DNA of 64,000 bases from Bacteroidales bacterium UBA6192 (GTDB taxonomy: Bacteria > Bacteroidota > Bacteroidia > Bacteroidales > F082). Positions 63,282-64,000 of this stretch are shown one piece after another (the first letter of the stretch is position 1; the number at the start of each line of letters is the position of its first letter). Made by a program: the position numbers and the translations under genes. Below the pieces are notes generated by a model that was given only the letters and a program-made list of their open reading frames with translations, did no database searches and was not told where the DNA came from. The stretch lies in the NCBI GenBank assembly GCA_002422725.1, contig DITE01000056.1:181-64180 (forward strand). The letters are read 5' to 3'.

Positions 63282-64000
63282 TTATCTGGTGGTGAGGGCA
63301 GCCAGGGCAATGGAATACAATTTGGTTTTGGTGCTGTCGCCTCTTGACGACAACACAGCGGGAACCCTTGCCCCCACAACAATCGCACCTTGTTCACCAT
63401 TGGCAAGTTTGGTGTTTGCCTTATAGAATACATTCCCGGATTCAATATTCGGAAACAACAGGCAGTCTGCATCACCAGCCACATGTCCGCCTATTTTTTT
63501 AATATCTGCACTTTCCTTGTCAATGGCAACATCCAGTGCCAGAGGGCCATCCACATAGGCGCCCTTGATCTGCCCGCGTTCAGCCATCTTCGAAATCACC
63601 GCTGCATCAACACTTGCCTGAATTTTAGGCGAAACAACTTCTGAAGCAGCAATGAGGGCAACCTTAGGCTTTTCGATGCCTAATGAAAGCGCCGTGTGAA
63701 TTAGGTAATTGGTAATGGCCACTTTTTCGGCGAGCTCAGGTGCCGGCAGAATAGCTACATCACCAACAATCAGCAACTTATGATAGTTCGGATTTTCCAT
63801 CACGGTAACATGGCTCAGTATAGCTCCTTTATTCATCAGTCCGTTTTCCTTATCCAGTATGGCCCGCATGTATTTGTCGGTACTCACAAGTCCCTTCATC
63901 AGCAGGTTTCCTTCGCCCTGGTTAATGAGCTCAACAGCTTTGTAGGCTGCTTTCATCTCGTCGGGCTCGTGCACAATATTGAATTTGCCCGCATCAATGC
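63282..64000 (-). CDS. ptb: Phosphate butyryltransferase, N-terminus beyond the window
   Basis: 239 codons visible; the frame stays open to the window edge (IDAGKFNIVHEPDEM precedes the first possible GTG at 63974), so about 60 N-terminal residues are missing. LLMKGLVSTDKYMRAILDKE is the typical PTA/PTB signature, and GDADCLLFPNIESGN with the final GARVPAVLSSRGDS completes it. It forms butyryl-phosphate from butyryl-CoA and phosphate. Confidence 0.94.
   Translation of the reverse strand, partial: IDAGKFNIVHEPDEMKAAYKAVELINQGEGNLLMKGLVSTDKYMRAILDKENGLMNKGAILSHVTVMENPNYHKLLIVGDVAILPAPELAEKVAITNYLIHTALSLGIEKPKVALIAASEVVSPKIQASVDAAVISKMAERGQIKGAYVDGPLALDVAIDKESADIKKIGGHVAGDADCLLFPNIESGNVFYKANTKLANGEQGAIVVGARVPAVLSSRGDSTKTKLYSIALAALTTR

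Noticed and set aside
1..64000. tRNA, rRNA or riboswitch genes
   Set aside because: No cloverleaf, rRNA segment or riboswitch core was recognised in any spacer.

Overview
The window looks like a chromosomal segment of a Bacteroidota bacterium, most likely of the order Bacteroidales or a close relative. Five proteins end in type IX secretion system (T9SS) C-terminal sorting domains. There is a DUF5686/carboxypeptidase-regulatory outer-membrane protein, an FG-GAP/SpvB-type Rhs protein and a butyrate kinase/phosphate butyryltransferase pair. Several genes are preceded by TAnnTTTG promoter elements, the Bacteroidota -7 box. No tRNA, rRNA, CRISPR array or intact transposase was seen.

Layout. 1-8.6 kb: envelope genes (a PorU-like C25 protein that lacks its cysteine, a DUF5686 protein) and an ABC-F ATPase. 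8.6-23.8 kb: a defence island. Its core is one gapless minus-strand operon of eight genes in the order hsdR, DUF4365(DREN)-APAZ, short Argonaute, hsdS, DUF4062, AlbA/Schlafen-type ATPase, an 86-aa McrA-head-like protein, hsdM. It therefore encodes a complete type I restriction-modification system with a SPARDA-like short-Argonaute/nuclease pair inserted between hsdR and hsdS. An OLD-like AAA+TOPRIM protein, a TIR-like sensor protein and a decayed HigBA toxin-antitoxin pair follow. 23.8-33.1 kb: housekeeping and envelope genes (polyprenyl synthase, rfbA, an RND/MMPL exporter, a lipoprotein, a 2-hydroxyacid dehydrogenase, a CBM20-type 4-alpha-glucanotransferase). 33.2-37.25 kb: a 4-kb block (AI-2E-type permease, two small proteins, a baeRF3 protein, a ferritin-like protein) bracketed by a 38-bp direct repeat. 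37.3-41.9 kb: a T9SS-secreted papain-like protease and a SOUL haem-binding protein.

41.9-55.5 kb: a polymorphic-toxin locus on the minus strand. Upstream lie a lipoprotein, a T9SS cargo protein, a YadA-head/tail-fibre-like protein and a short T9SS protein. Then comes a giant Rhs protein (about 2100 codons) split by a run of seven G. Its toxin tip is followed by a lipoprotein (probable immunity), an orphan Rhs-core/toxin cassette with its own small downstream protein, and a third, decayed core fragment. This is the classical layout of displaced Rhs tips. 55.5-62.1 kb: a repeat-rich accessory region with an AbiGi-family gene between 144-bp direct repeats, a cluster of GACCCC-type palindromes, an AAA/DUF4143 ATPase, a fragment of the Rhs-associated lipoprotein gene in opposite orientation, a probable beta-barrel protein and another T9SS cargo protein. 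62.1-64 kb: buk and the 3' part of ptb.

The most notable feature is the nesting of a short pAgo-DREN-APAZ module inside a type I R-M transcription unit, together with a DUF4062 and an AlbA-like ATPase. All assignments were made by reading translated sequences and motifs by eye. No database search or structure prediction was run.
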